A DNA stretch of 64,000 nt from Aegilops tauschii subsp. strangulata (GCF_002575655.3 NC_053039.3:241034622-241098621); one strand, 5' to 3'. Shown: positions 37,438 to 49,613, counted from the first letter of the stretch. Program-made: numbers and translations. Notes: generated from the sequence alone by a model not told the origin.

Positions 37438-39176
37438 TGTCGGGGAACGTAGCATGTAATTCAAAAAAATTCTATGCTCGCGCAAGATCTATCTAGAAGA
37501 TGCATAGCAATGAGTGGGGAGAGTGTGTCCACGTACCCTCGTAGACCGAAAGAGGAAGCGTTAGCTTAACGCGGTTGATGTAGTTGAACGTCTTCTTGAT
37601 TCAACCGATCAAGCACCAAACGTACGGCACCTCCGAGTTCTGCACACGTTCAGCTCGATGACGTCCCTTGAGCTCTTGATCCAACAAAGTATTGAGGGAG
37701 AGTTTCGTCAACTCGACGGCGTGGTGACGGTGATGGTGATGCGATCCGCGCAGGGCTTCGCCTAAGCACTATGACAATATGACCGGAGGAGTAAACGGTG
37801 GAGGGGGGCGCCGCACACGGCTTGGAACAATACTGTGTCTAGGAGGCGCCCCCTCCCACATATATAAAGGAGGGAGAGGAGAGGAGGCCGGCCAAGGCGC
37901 GCCCCCAAGTGGGGATGAGTCCTACTAGGACTCCAAGTCTAATTCGGACCCCCTTCCTTTTACGAGAGAGGGAAAGGGGGGAGGAGAGGGAGAAGGAGAA
38001 GGAAGGGGGGGCGCTGCCCCCTTCCCCACTCCAATTCAGACCCCTTCAGGGTGGGGGTGCCAGCCCCTTGTGGGCTGGTGTGCCTCCCTCCCAAGGCCCA
38101 TGTGGCCCATAACTTTCCCCGGGGGGTTCCGGTAACCCCCCGGTACTCCGATAAGTACCTGAAATACTCCGAAACCATTCCGGTGTCCGAATACTATCGT
38201 CCAATATATCAATCTTTACCTCTTGACCATTTCAAGACTCCTCGTCATGCCCGTGATCTCATCCAAGACTCCGAACAATCCTCGGTCACCAAAACACATA
38301 ACTCATAATACAAATCGTCATCAAACGTTGAGTGTGCGGACCCTACGGGTTCGAGATCTATGTAGACATGACCGAGAGACATCTCCGGTTAATAACCAAC
38401 AGCGAAACCTGGATGCTCATATTGGTTCCTACATATTCTATGAAGATCTTTATCGGTCAAACCGCAATGACAACATACGTCATTCCCTTTGTCATCGGTA
38501 TGTTACTTGCCCGAGATTCGATCGTCGGTATCTTCATACCTAGTTCAATCTCGTTACCGGCAAGTCTCTTTACTCGTTCTGTAATGCATCATCCCGTAAC
38601 TAACTCATTAGTCACATTGCTTGCAAGGCTTATCATGATGTGCATTACCAAGAGAGCCCAGAGATACCTCTCCGATACTCGGAGTGACAAATCCTAATCT
38701 CGATCTATGCCAACCCAACAAACACCATCGGAGATACTTGTAGAGCATCTTTATAATCACCCAGTTATGTTGTGACGTTTGATAGCACACAAGGTATTCC
38801 TCCGGTATTCGGGAGTTGCACAATCTCATAGTCAAAGGAATATGTATAAGCCATTAAGAAAGCAATAGCAATAAAACTTAACGATCATTCTACTAAGCTA
38901 ACGGATGGGTCTTGTCCATCACATCATTCTCCTAATGATGTGATCCCGTTCATCAAATGACAACAACACATGTCTATGGTCAGGAAACTTAACCATCTCT
39001 GATTAACGAGCAAGTCTAGTAGAGGCATACTAGGGACACTGTGTATTGTCTATGTATTCACACATGTATCAAGTTTCCGATTAATACAATTCTAGCATGA
39101 ATAATAAACATTTATCATGATATAAGGAAATATAAAATAACAACTTTATTATTGCCTCTAGGGCATATTTCCTTCA
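37438..39176 (-). mobile_element. Angela-like Ty1-copia solo LTR, diverged
   Basis: On the plus strand it reads TGTCGGGGAACGTAGC to CTAGGGCATATTTCCTTCA with perfect GTAAA duplications (37433-37437 and 39177-39181). It has the Angela layout but more differences from the other three Angela LTRs in the window than they have from each other. It is therefore either older or a different subfamily. Confidence 0.93.
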
Positions 39177-39220
39177 GTAAATGCTGATGTGTGTGAAGGA
39201 ACCTTGAGTTGTTTGATGAA

Positions 39221-39241
39221 GTCCCCCGGGCAACGGAGCCA
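39221..39241 (-). other. Primer-binding site of the Athila-like element
   Basis: The minus strand reads TGGCTCCGTTGCCCGGGG about ten bases after the LTR end. It is close to the TGGCGCCGTTGCCGGGGA class. Confidence 0.75.
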
Positions 39242-39251
39242 GAAATTTTTC

Positions 39252-40764
39252 TGCTACTTGTGAGCTGCGTTGGGATTTTCCCCGAAGAGGAAGGGTGAAG
39301 CAACATAGTATAATATTCCCCTTAGTAGAGAACCAAGGTTATCGAACCAATAGGAGAACCATGCAAATGACCTTTAGCAGTACCTACACACACAAGAGAA
39401 TATACTTGCACCCAACGCGGGCAAGAGGGTTCTCAATCCCTTGTACTCGTTAATTGCAAGGATCAAATTTGGTAGTAGGTGATAGACAAATTGAAAAGTA
39501 AAATAAAAGGTAATAAATTGCAGCAAGGTATTTTTGGTTCTTGTAATATGATTAAAATAGACCCGGGGGGCACAGTTTTCACTAGAGGTGTCTCTCTCTC
39601 ATAAAGATAGCATATGATGGGTAGACAAATTACTATTGGGAATTGGTAGAAAAGCGCATAGTTATGACATTATTCATGGCATGATCATGTACATAGGCAT
39701 TACATCCGTGACAAGTATACTAACTCTTGCCTGCATCTACTACTATTACTCCACTTCGAGAGCGCTTCTATGCTTGCCTCTCTACGTATTAAGTTCATAA
39801 CAATGAAGTATGATGACATAATGTAGATAGAAGAAAACCAAGCAATTTGATTAAACCCCGTCATTTTAGTAGCAAAAATACAAATACGTGCCTCGCTACC
39901 CCTGTTGTCACTGGATGAGGACAGCGCAAGATTGAACCTACCACAAAGCACCTCTCCCGCTGAAGATAAATCAATCTAGTTGGCCAAACCAAACGGATAG
40001 ATCAGAGAGAAATACAAAGCTATAACAATCACACATAATAAAGTTCAAAAAGACTCTATTACTTTCATGAATAATCTGATCATAAACCCAAAATTCATCA
40101 CATCCCAACAAAAACACCGCAAAATAAGATTACATCGAATAGAACTCCGAGGAGAACATTGTATTGAAGATCAGAGATTGAGGGGGAGAGAGAGAGATAT
40201 CTAATCACTATGGACCCATAGGTCCTATGGGAACTACTCGCATATCATCAAAGGGGCAGCAAGGTTAGTGTAGAGGCCCTCCATGATCGATTCCCCCTCC
40301 GGTAGAGTACCGTTGAAGGCCTCCAGAAGGGATCGCAGAAGAACAGAGACTTGCGGCGACGAAAAATTGTTTCGATGGATGCTCTGAGGGTTTTCCAATA
40401 TTTCAGAATTTATAGTTCTAGAATTAGGTCAGGCAGAGCCAGAGGGGCCCACAAGACATCAGGGCGCGCCCTACCCCCCAGGGTGCGCCCTGTTTCCTTG
40501 TCGTCTCCTTGTAGATATTTTGGCCCCTCTCCAAAGCTTCTAGGGTCTCTATGTCCAGAAAAAATCATCAAAAAGTTTCATTGTGTTTGGACTCCGTTTG
40601 GTATAAAATTTTTGTAAAACCAAAAACAAGCAAAAAACGGCAACTGGCACTAGGTTAATAGGTTAGTTCCCAGAAATGATATACAATTTCATATAAAGTA
40701 TCTAAGATTGATAATATAATATCAAGAAATAATCAAAAAATATAGATACGTTGGAGACGTATCA
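39252..40764 (-). repeat. 5' LTR (minus orientation) of the Athila-like element
   Basis: 1513 bp, uninterrupted, ending GATACGTTGGAGACGTATCA. It is the partner of 29240-32187 and carries the empty site for the 29691 insertion near 39690. Confidence 0.87.
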
Positions 40765-40978
40765 TACAATAGGGGAAACCGACCTATCCGTAGGACCAGG
40801 CGACGAGCCCGCAACCAAAGGCGGCTCTAAATTCTCATCCGCTTTCGCCCCACCCTCGGCCTCAACAGTCACCATGGGGCTCCATGACAAGACGTCCTGC
40901 TGAAGGACGGGTCGGTATAAAGAAACCCTTCAGTATCTATTAAAGTGCTGGGAAAATATGGCTTACCTTCCGGGTGGC
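40765..40978 (-). pseudogene. Further piece of the Tat-type coiled-coil pseudogene
   Basis: The minus strand reads MVTVEAEGGAKADENLEPPL in one frame for about 45 codons, rich in Pro, Ser and acidic residues. Its strand and position suggest it is the upstream part of the gene whose later exons lie at 27789-29239. It is cut by the element at 40979. The assignment rests on position and composition, not on a domain match. Confidence 0.4.
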
Positions 40979-42498
40979 TGCTGACCCACAAGTATAGGGG
41001 ATCAATTGTAGCTCTTTTCGATAAGTAAGAGTGTCGAACCCAACGAGGAGCAGAAGGAAATGACAAGTAGTTTTCAGTAAGGTAATGTCTGCAAGTGCTG
41101 AAATTGTAAGTAACGGAGTAGTTTTATAGCAAGATAATTTGTAACGAGCAAGTAACGATAGTAGTAACAAAAGTGCAGCAAGGTAGCCCAATCCTTTTGA
41201 GGCAAAGGGCATACCAAAACTGTCTCTTATGATAAGCAAAGCGTTCTTGAGGGTACACGGGAATTTCATCTAGTCACTTTCATCATGTTGGTTCGATTTG
41301 TGTTCGCTACTTTGATAATTTTATATGTGGGTGGACCGGTGCTTAAGTGTTGTTCTTACTTGAACAAACCTCCTACTTATGATTAACCCTCCCGCAAGCA
41401 TCCTCAACTACAAGAAAAGTATTAAGAATAAATTCTAACCATAGCATTAAACTTTTGGATCCAATCGGTCCCTTACGGAATAGCGCATAAACTGGGGTTT
41501 AAGTTTCTGTCATTCTCGCAACCCACTATCTAGTTGCTCCTCCACAATGCATTCCCTTAGGCCCAAATATGGTGAAGTGTCATGTACTCAACTTTCACAT
41601 GACACCACTAAGGGAATCACAACATACATACTATCAAAATATCGAACACATATCAAGTTCACATGATTACTTGCAACATGATTTCTCTCGTGACCTCAAG
41701 AACAAAAGTAACTACTCACAAATGATAAACATGCTCATGATCAGAGGAGTATTAAATAGCATATTGGATCTGAACGTATAATCTTCCACCAAATAAACCA
41801 TATAGTAATCAACTACAAGATGTAATCAACACTACTAGTCACCCACAAGCACCAACCTATAGTTCCGGTAACAAGACTGAACACAAGAGAAGAACTAGGG
41901 TTTGAGATGAGATGGTGCTGTTGAAGATGTTGATGGAGATTTCCCTCCCCAAGATGGGAGAGTTGGTGGTGATGATGATGACGACGATTTCCCCCTACGA
42001 GAGGGAAGTTCCCCCGGCGGAATCGCTCCGCCGGAGGGCAAAAGTGTTCCTGCCCAAGTTCCGCCTCGAGGCGGCGGCGCTTCTTCCCGAAAGTCCTCCT
42101 CTTATTTTTTTCTAGGTCAAAACGACCTATATACCAGAAGATGGGCACCGAAGGTGGGCCGAGGAGGCCACAACCCCCCAGGGCGCGCCAGGGGGCCCTG
42201 GCACGCCCAGGTGGGTTGTGCCCACCTGGTGGCCCCCTCTGGTAGTTATTTGCTCCAGTATTTCTTATATATTCCATGAAAATTCCTCGTGAAGTTTCAG
42301 CTCATGTGGAGTTGTGTAGAATAGGTGGCCTGACGTAGCTTTTTCAGGTCCAGATTTCCAGCTGCCGGAATTCTTCCTCTTGGTGTGTACCTTGTAAATT
42401 ATGGGAGAAAAGGCATTAGAATTACTCCAAAAAGCATTATTAAGGGTAAAAACATTATAAATAACAGTAAGAAAACATGATGCAAAATGGATGTATCA
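40979..42498 (-). repeat. 3' LTR (minus orientation) of the truncated element
   Basis: The plus strand runs TGCTGACCCACAAGTATAGG to AAATGGATGTATCA. On the minus strand it starts TGATACATCC and ends CTTGTGGGTCAGCA, similar in layout to the solo LTR at 29691. ACTCCCCCAAGCTTAG at 42499 is the PPT on the minus strand. A GC-rich inverted block with GGCGCGCC lies at about 42150-42235. Confidence 0.75.
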
Positions 42499-42514
42499 AC
42501 TCCCCCAAGCTTAG

Positions 42515-44106
42515 ACCTCGCTTGTCCTCAAGCGAAAACCAAAATCAAAAAACATGTCCACATGCTTTGAGAGATAGGTGTCGATAAAAACAAAATACAA
42601 ACATAGAAGCATCATGTTGATTATTATAACAGCAAAAAAAATTAAACATAGGACTTTTGTCATAGAACTTTTATCATATACTTCTCATGAATAAGTAATA
42701 GTTCATCACACTATCGAAGTATAAAGCAAAAACTCCATTAGAAACCAACAAACTATGTTCCCAGTCAACTTTGCAACTACAGTTCATCATCTTTTCAGGA
42801 AGGGTCACGTGTCGGAGCCTTTAGGCAAGTCCACATACTCAACCATCATATAGTCGTCTATGATTGCTAACACTCACCTTGTACCCATGTGCAAAACATT
42901 TCAACCGGACACATAGAAAGATAGGGGCTTATAGTTTCGCCTCCCAACATACTCACCTCAAGGGTGATGTCAACAATAAGAACTCATGCTATCTATATTC
43001 AGCTGGACATATCTGCATATATCTTTCCTCACCACATGATGCTTGCCAGAGGAGAAAATAAAAGGAATAGAAGAAAAACTTTGACTCTTTGCATAAAAGT
43101 AAATACATAAAAGTAAAGATAGGCCCTTCGCAGAGGGAAGCAGAGGTTGCCATGCGCTTATTTGTTTGTATGCTCAACCCCTTAGTGCAAAAGAACATCA
43201 CGTTACATTGCCCCTTGTGATAGCGACCTTTATTATGCAGTCTGTCGCTTTTATTCTTCACCATCACAAGTTCGTGCAACGCTCAATTTTCTATTACACT
43301 AAATGATCTCACACTTTTAGACGAAATTTTTATTGCGTTTTTGCACCGATGACAACTTACTTGAGGGATCTTGCTCAATCCCTAGGTAAGTATGGTGGAC
43401 ACTTGAAAATAAGATTTGGGTTTAAGGGTTTTTGGATGCACAAGTAGTATCTCTACTTAGTGCGGATTTTTTGGCTAGCAAAGATAGGGGGCAAGCACCA
43501 CATGTTGAAGGATCTATGACAACATGACTTCTATGTGAATATAAATAAACATAAATCATTAAGATGTCTTCCTTGTTCAAAGTCAACAATTTTGGCATAA
43601 AATATTTTGATGAGGGCTCACAATCACAAAAGATTTCTAGGATAGTATATTTATATGTGAATCTTCTCTTCCCTTATTAATTCTTTCATGAGTTCCATCA
43701 TTGACTAATGTTATGTTTGTCAATCTCTAATAAAATTTTCTACTTATACTTTTCCTTATGTGGTGCCATCACCTACAATAGGATTAGTATATACTCTTAT
43801 TGATTTATTTGTTTCCTTTCATTCATTTCCTTTCTCTTTTCTTTCTTTATTTCTTTTCTTTTATTTGCAACATGGAAATAAAGAAAGCCAAAACTCAAAC
43901 TAAACTTTATTATATAACTTGCACACAAACAAGGATAAATCACTAAGCAAACTTTCAAAGAAGAAAGGATCGAACTAAACTTTTATTCATCTAATGCAAA
44001 AGATCAAACTAAAATAAGTAAAAGCAAAAATATAGTGGGGTGATACGATACCGGGGCACCTCCCCCAAGCTTGGCGGAAGCCAAGGGGAGTGCCCATACC
44101 CGATAC
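42515..44106 (-). other. Internal region of the truncated element, non-coding
   Basis: AT-rich, without retroelement motifs. An extra PPT-like CCTCCCCCAAGCTT lies at 44059-44072, just beyond the ORF stop. Confidence 0.6.
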
Positions 44107-44625
44107 TCAGTCCTCTTTTGGTGATGAAGAATATGATGGTGATGATGGTGAGGTCTTGTCCTCGGATTTCCATGGCAGTGGTCCACCATCATAAGAGGAG
44201 GAGTGAGTATCACGGGTCCTGCAACTAGCAGCCAAACTCATACCTTTGAACCTTGCTTCATATTCAAAGACTTTGTTTTGGAGGTCATAGATCTGGCTTT
44301 GGAGGAAGTTGATTTGATCGTTGAGGGTGAAGACGATGTCCTTCATAGGCTTGCCATCCACATTGAGATCACGTGAAAGGTCCATGATCATGAGGCGATT
44401 GGCATTGAGCCCACGCTCCACGATCCCCTTGCACCGGAAGACTTCCTGCTCCATGGCTTCAAGCCTAGCCTCCATGGTTCCCGTGCCCTTGGGACCTTGC
44501 TCGTCACGGATGTACAGCACCTCGTCATGCATCTGGATGGTTTGAGGGTGCTGCACCACCTCCCGCAGATAAGGGTTGATGACGTTCTTGAAGAACTTGT
44601 CCTTGGAGGAGCTTGAAGAGGCCAT
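44107..44625 (-). CDS. Element-encoded ORF of 172 aa, unknown function
   Basis: I take the Met at 44625 (MASSSSSKDKFFKNVINPYL) as the start. A frame extension upstream to 44739 would cross a promoter-like region: CTATATATAC is at about 44708-44718 and fits a TATA box roughly 90 bp before this Met. The middle (about residues 55-125) is predicted coiled coil by eye (EARLEAMEQEVFRCKGIVER; NDQINFLQSQIYDLQNKVFE). The C-terminus is Ser-rich and acidic (SPSSPSYSSSPKED). It has no zinc knuckle, protease or RT. The frame is open for its whole length in otherwise decayed DNA. I think it is a conserved protein of non-autonomous grass retrotransposons. A gag-like structural role is possible but unproven. 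Confidence 0.55.
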   Translation of the reverse strand: MASSSSSKDKFFKNVINPYLREVVQHPQTIQMHDEVLYIRDEQGPKGTGTMEARLEAMEQEVFRCKGIVERGLNANRLMIMDLSRDLNVDGKPMKDIVFTLNDQINFLQSQIYDLQNKVFEYEARFKGMSLAASCRTRDTHSSSYDGGPLPWKSEDKTSPSSPSYSSSPKED

Positions 44626-44707
44626 GGTAGACGGGATCTGACAGAAAACAGCAAGGAAAAAGGGAACAAAGGATTTCTTCGCGATACAGTGACTAACAGG
44701 TTCGGGA

Positions 44708-44718
44708 AGTATATATAG
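44708..44718 (-). promoter_or_regulatory. TATA-like element upstream of the 172-aa ORF
   Basis: The minus strand carries TCTATATATAC about 85-95 bp upstream of the chosen Met, at a typical plant TATA-to-ATG distance. No other signal supports it. Confidence 0.4.
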
Positions 44719-45077
44719 ATTTTTTATCTTGGCGGACAAGCATACGGAAGAAAAACGGAGTACGGAAGGTGTCCCAGGTGGGCACTGTCGGTGTCAAAAC
44801 CGACCGATCTCAGGTAGGGGGTCCTGAACTGTGCGTCTGAGGATCGAAGGTAACATGAGACAAGGGACACGGTGTTTACCCAGGTTCGGGCCCTCTTAAC
44901 AGAGGTAATACCCTACTTCCTACTTGATTGACTTTGATGAGTATAGGGGTTACAAGAGTTGATCTACCATGAGATCGTAATGGCTAAACCCTAGATGTCT
45001 AGCCTGTATGATTATGATCGCCTCTACGGACTAAACCCTCCGGTTTATATAGACACCGGAGGGGCCTAGGGTTGTAC

Positions 45078-46816
45078 TGTTGGGGAACGTAGTAATTTCA
45101 AAAAAAATCCTACGAACACGCAAGATCATGGTGATGCATAGCAACGAGAGGGGAGAGTGTTGTCCACATACCCTCGTAGACCGAAAGCGGAAGCGTTAAC
45201 ACAACGCGGTTGATGTAGTCGTACGTCTTCACGATCCGACCGATCAAGTACCGAACGCACGGCACCTCCGAGTTCAGCACACGTTCAGCTCGATGACGTC
45301 CCTCGAACTCCGATCCAGCCGAGTGTTGAGGGAGAGTTTCGTTAGCACGACGGCGTGGTGACGATGATGATGTTCTACCGACGCAGGGCTTCGCCTAAGC
45401 ACCGCTACGATATTATCGAGGTGTAATATGGTGGAGGGGGGCACCGCACATGGCTAAGAGATCAATAGATCAATTGTTGTGTCTATGGGGTGCCCCCCTG
45501 CCCCCGTATATAAAGGAGCAAGGGGGAGGCCGCCGTCCAAGGGGGAGGCCGCCGGCTAAGGAGGAGGGCGCGCCAAGGGGGGAGTCCTACTCCCACCGGG
45601 AGTAGGACTCCTCCTTTCCTTGTTGGAATAGGAGAAAGGAAGGGAGAAGGAGAAAGAAGGAAGGGGGCGCGCCCCCTCCCTAGTCCAATTCGGACTAGTC
45701 CATGGGGAGGGGCGCGGCCACCCTTTGGGGCCTTTCTCTCCTTTCCCGTATGGCCCATTAAGGCCCAATACGAGTTCCCGTAACTCTCCGGTACTCCGAA
45801 AAATACCCGAATCACTCGGAACCTTTCCGAAGTCCGAATATAGTCGTCCAATATATCGATCTTTACGTCTCGGCCATTTCGAGACTCCTCGTCATGTCCC
45901 CGATCTCATCCGGGACTCCGAACTCCTTCGGTACATCAAAACATATAAACTCATAGATATAACTGTCATCGTAACGTTAAGCGTGCGGACCCTACGGGTT
46001 CGAGAACTATGTAGACATGACCGAGACACCTCTCCGGTCAATAACCAATAGCGGAACCTGGATGCTCATATTGGTTCCCACATATTCTAGGAAGATCTTT
46101 ATCGGTCAGACCGCATAACAACATACGTTGTTCCCTTTGTCATCGGTATGTTACTTGCCCGAGATTCGATCGTCGGTATCTCGATACCTAGTTCAATCTC
46201 GTTACCGGCAAGTCTCTTTACTCGTTCCGTAATACATCATCCCGCAACTAACTCATTAGTCACAATGCTTGCAAGGCTTATAGTGATGTGTATTACTGAG
46301 TGGGCCCAGAGATACCTCTCCGACAATCGGAGTGACAAATCCTAATCTCGAAATACGCCAACCCAACAAGTACCTTTGGAGACACCTGTAGAGCACCTTT
46401 ATAATCACCCAGTTACGTTGTGACGTTTGGTAGGACACAAAGTGTTCCTCCGGTAAACGGGAGTTGCATAATCTCATAGTCATAGGAACACGTATAAGTC
46501 ATGAAGAAAGCAATAGCAACATACTAAACGATCGAGTGCTAAGCTAACAGAATGGGTCAAGTCAATCACATCATTCTCCTAATGATGTGATCCCGTTAAT
46601 TAAATGACAACTCATGTCTATGGCTAGGAAACATAACCATCTTTGATCAACGAGCTAGTCAAGTAGAGGCATACTAGTGACACTCTGTTTGTCTATGTAT
46701 TCGCACATGTATTATGTTTCCGGTTAATACAATTCTAGCATGAATAATAAACATTTATCATGATATAAGGAAATAAATAAGAACTTTATTATTGCCTCTA
46801 GGGCATATTTCCTTCA
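45078..46816 (-). repeat. 3' LTR (minus orientation) of the Angela element
   Basis: 1739 bp. It contains a short direct duplication of a GGGGGAGGCCGCCG-containing unit (about 45523-45560) that is single in the 5' LTR. Confidence 0.93.
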
Positions 46817-46830
46817 GTCTCCCACTTGCA
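46817..46830 (-). other. Polypurine tract of the Angela element
   Basis: On the minus strand CAAGTGGGAGAC directly precedes the LTR start TGAAGGAAATATG. Confidence 0.85.
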
Positions 46831-47049
46831 CTAGAGTCTATAATCTAGTTCACATCGCCATGTGATTTAACATCAATAATTCACATCACCATGTGATTAA
46901 CACCCATAGTTCACATTGTCATGTGACCAACACCCAAAGGGTTTACTAGAGTCAATAATCTAGTTCACATCGCTATGTGATTAACACCCAAAGAGTACTA
47001 AGGTGTGATCATGTTTTGATTGTGAGATAATTTTAGTCAACGGGTCTGT

Positions 47050-49552
47050 CACATTCAGGTCCGTAAGTATTTTGCAAATTTCTATGTCTACAATGCTCTG
47101 CACGGAGCTACTCTAGCTAATTGCTCCCACTTTCAATATGTATCTAGACCGAGACTTAGAGTCATCTAGATTAGTGTCAAAACTTGCATCGACGTAACCC
47201 TTTACGACGAACCTTTTGTCACTTCCATAATCGAGAAACATATACTTATTCCACTAAGGATAATTTTGACCGATGTCCAGTGATCTACTCCTAGATCACT
47301 ATTGTACTCCCTTGCCAAAATCAGTGTAGGGTATAGAATAGATCTGGTACACAGCATGGCATACTTTATAGAACCTATGGCCAAGGCATAGGGAATGACT
47401 TTCATTCTCTTTCTATCTTCTGTCGTGGTCGGGCTTTGAGTCTTACTCAATTTCACACCTTGTAACACAGGCAAGGACTCTTTCTTTGACTGTTCTATTT
47501 TGAACTACTTCAAAATCTTGTTAAGGTATGTACTCATTGAAAAAACTTATCAAGCGTCTTGATCTATCTCTATAGATCTTGATGCTCAATATGTAAGCAG
47601 CTTCACCGAGGTCTTTCTTTGAAAAACTCCTTTCAAACACTCCTTTATGCTTTGCAGAATAATTCTACATTATTTCCGATCAACAATATGTCATTCACAT
47701 ATACTTATCAGAAATGCTGTAGTGCTCCCACTCACTTTCTTGTAAATACAGGCTTCACCGCAAGTCTGTATAAAACTATATCCTTTGATCAACTTATCAA
47801 AGCGTATATTCCAACTCCGAGATGCTTGCACCAGTCCATAGATGGATCGCTGGAGCTTGCATATTTTGTTAGCACTTTTAGGATTGACAAAACCTCCTGG
47901 TTGCATCATATACAACTCTTCTTTAATAAATCCATTAAGGAATGCAGTTTTGTTTATCCATTTGCCATATTTCATAAAATGCGGCAATTGCTAATATGAT
48001 TCAGACAGACTTAAGCATAGATACGAGTGAGAAACTCTCATCGTAGTCAACACCTTGAACTTGTCGAAAACCTTTTTGCGACAATTCTAGCTTTGTAGAC
48101 AGTAACACTACTATCACTGTCTGTCTTCCTCTTGAAGATCCATTTAATCTCAATGGCTCGCCGATCATTGGGCAAGTCAATCAAAGTCCATACTTTGTTC
48201 TCATATATGGATCTCATCTCAGATTTCATGGCCTCAAGCCATTTCGCGGAATCTGGGCTCAACATCGCTTCCTCATAGTTCGTAGGTTCGTCATGGTCTA
48301 GTAACATAACCTCCAGAACAGGATTACCGTACCACTCTGGTGCGGATCTTAATCTGGTTGACCTACGAGGTTCAGTAATAACTTGATCTGAAGTTTCATG
48401 ATCATTATCATTAACTTCCCCACTAATTGGCGTAGGTGTCGCAGAAACTAGTTTCTGTGATGATCTACTTTCCAATAAGGGAGCAGGTACAGTTACCTCA
48501 TCAAGTTCTACTTTCCTCCTACTCACTTCTTTCGAGAGAAACTCCTTCTCTAGAAAGGATCCATTCTTAGCAATGAATGTCTTGCCTTCGGATCTGTGAT
48601 AGAAGGTGTACCCAACTGTCTCCTTTGGGTATCCTATGAAGACACATTTCTCCGATTTGGGTTTGAGCTTATCAGGATGAAACCTTTTCACATAAGCATC
48701 GCAACCCCAAACTTTAAGAAACGACAACTTTGGTTTCTTGCCAAACCACAGTTCATAAGATGTCGTCTCAACGGATTTAGATGGTACCCTATGTAACGTG
48801 AATGCAGCTGTCTCTAATGCATAACCCCAAAACGATAGTGGTAGATCGGTAAGAGACATCATATATCGCACCATATCTAATAAAGTACGGTTACGATGTT
48901 CGGACACACCATTACACCGTGGTGTTCCAGGTGGCGTGAGTAGTGAAACTATTTCACATTGTTTTAACTGAAGGCCAAACTCGTAACTCAAATACTCTTC
49001 TCCACGATCAGATCGTAGGAACTTTATTTTCTTGTTATGATGATTTTCCGCTTCACTCTGAAATTATATGAACTTTTCAAATGTTTCAGACTTCTGTTTC
49101 ATTAAGTAGATATACCCATATCTGCTCAAATCATCTGTGAAGGTCAGAAAATAATGATACCCGCTACGAGCCTCAATATTCATCGGACCACATACATCTG
49201 TATGTATGATTTCCAACAAATCTGTTGCTCTCTCCATAGTTCCGGAGAACGGCATTTTAGTCATCTTGCCCATGAGGCACGGTTCGCAAGCATCAAGTGA
49301 TTCCAAAATCCCATCAGTATGGAGTTTCTTCATGCGCTTTACACCAATATGACGTAAACGGCAGTGCCACAAATAAGTTGCACTATCATTATTAACTTTG
49401 CATCTTTTGGCTTCATTATTATGAATATGTGTATCACTACGATCGAGATCCAACAAACCATTTTATTGGGTGTATGACCATAGAAGGTTTTATTCATGTA
49501 AACAGAACAACAATTATTCTCTAATTTAAATGAATAACCGTATTGCAACAAA
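47050..49552 (-). pseudogene. pol: Copia pol: integrase and reverse transcriptase, broken
   Basis: In order on the minus strand: a pre-integrase HHCC region (LWHCRLRH, then CEPCLMGK) at about 49380-49260; integrase core with HTDVCGP near 49190 and, after a break at about 49064, a segment with PPGTPRCNGVSEHRNRTL (48950-48890); the RT N-terminal region (EPRRSTRLRSAPEWYGNP, then KWLEAMKSEM) ending at a frameshift near 48050; and RT core from 47960 with KTAFLNGFIKEELYMMQP and RSIYGLVQASRSWN. At the catalytic site the YVDD box reads YVND and sits after a one-base frameshift near 47708. RNase H-like remnants (AREYNSDLGVDHWTSVKIIL) lie at about 47330-47270. No intact polyprotein is possible. Confidence 0.9.
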
Positions 49553-49613
49553 CATGATCAAATCATATTCATGCTCAACGCAAACACCAAATAACACTTA
49601 TTTAGTATCAACA

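Larger units (their letters stand above)
29240..40764 (-). mobile_element. Athila-like Ty3/gypsy element, degenerate, with three nested solo LTRs
   Basis: LTRs 29240-32187 and 39252-40764 share TGCTACTTGTGAGCTGCGTT at the left end and a GATAC.TTGGAGAC.TATCA right end. The PBS at 39221 and PPT at 32188 set minus orientation. Nested inside are 29691-31107, 32905-34469 and 37438-39176. The internal sequence left after removing these is about 3.7 kb and keeps only a protease-region ORF. The outer flanks are TACCC and TACAA, an imperfect TSD. It sits inside the minus-strand coiled-coil pseudogene, parts of which lie on each side. Confidence 0.8.
40979..44785 (-). mobile_element. Non-autonomous gypsy-like element, truncated (one LTR and internal region)
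   Basis: The LTR 40979-42498 is followed by a PPT-type sequence and an internal region with one ORF near the right end. The internal block 42990-43300 is related to 20932-21370. There is no second LTR: sequence runs to the Tat-type LTR at 44786. The left flank is GTGGC; no TSD partner is visible. Confidence 0.7.

Noticed and set aside
45483..45851. 122-codon frame, also present at 52294-52656
   Set aside because: It is within the Angela LTR pair, and the duplication reflects the LTRs. There is no independent evidence of coding.
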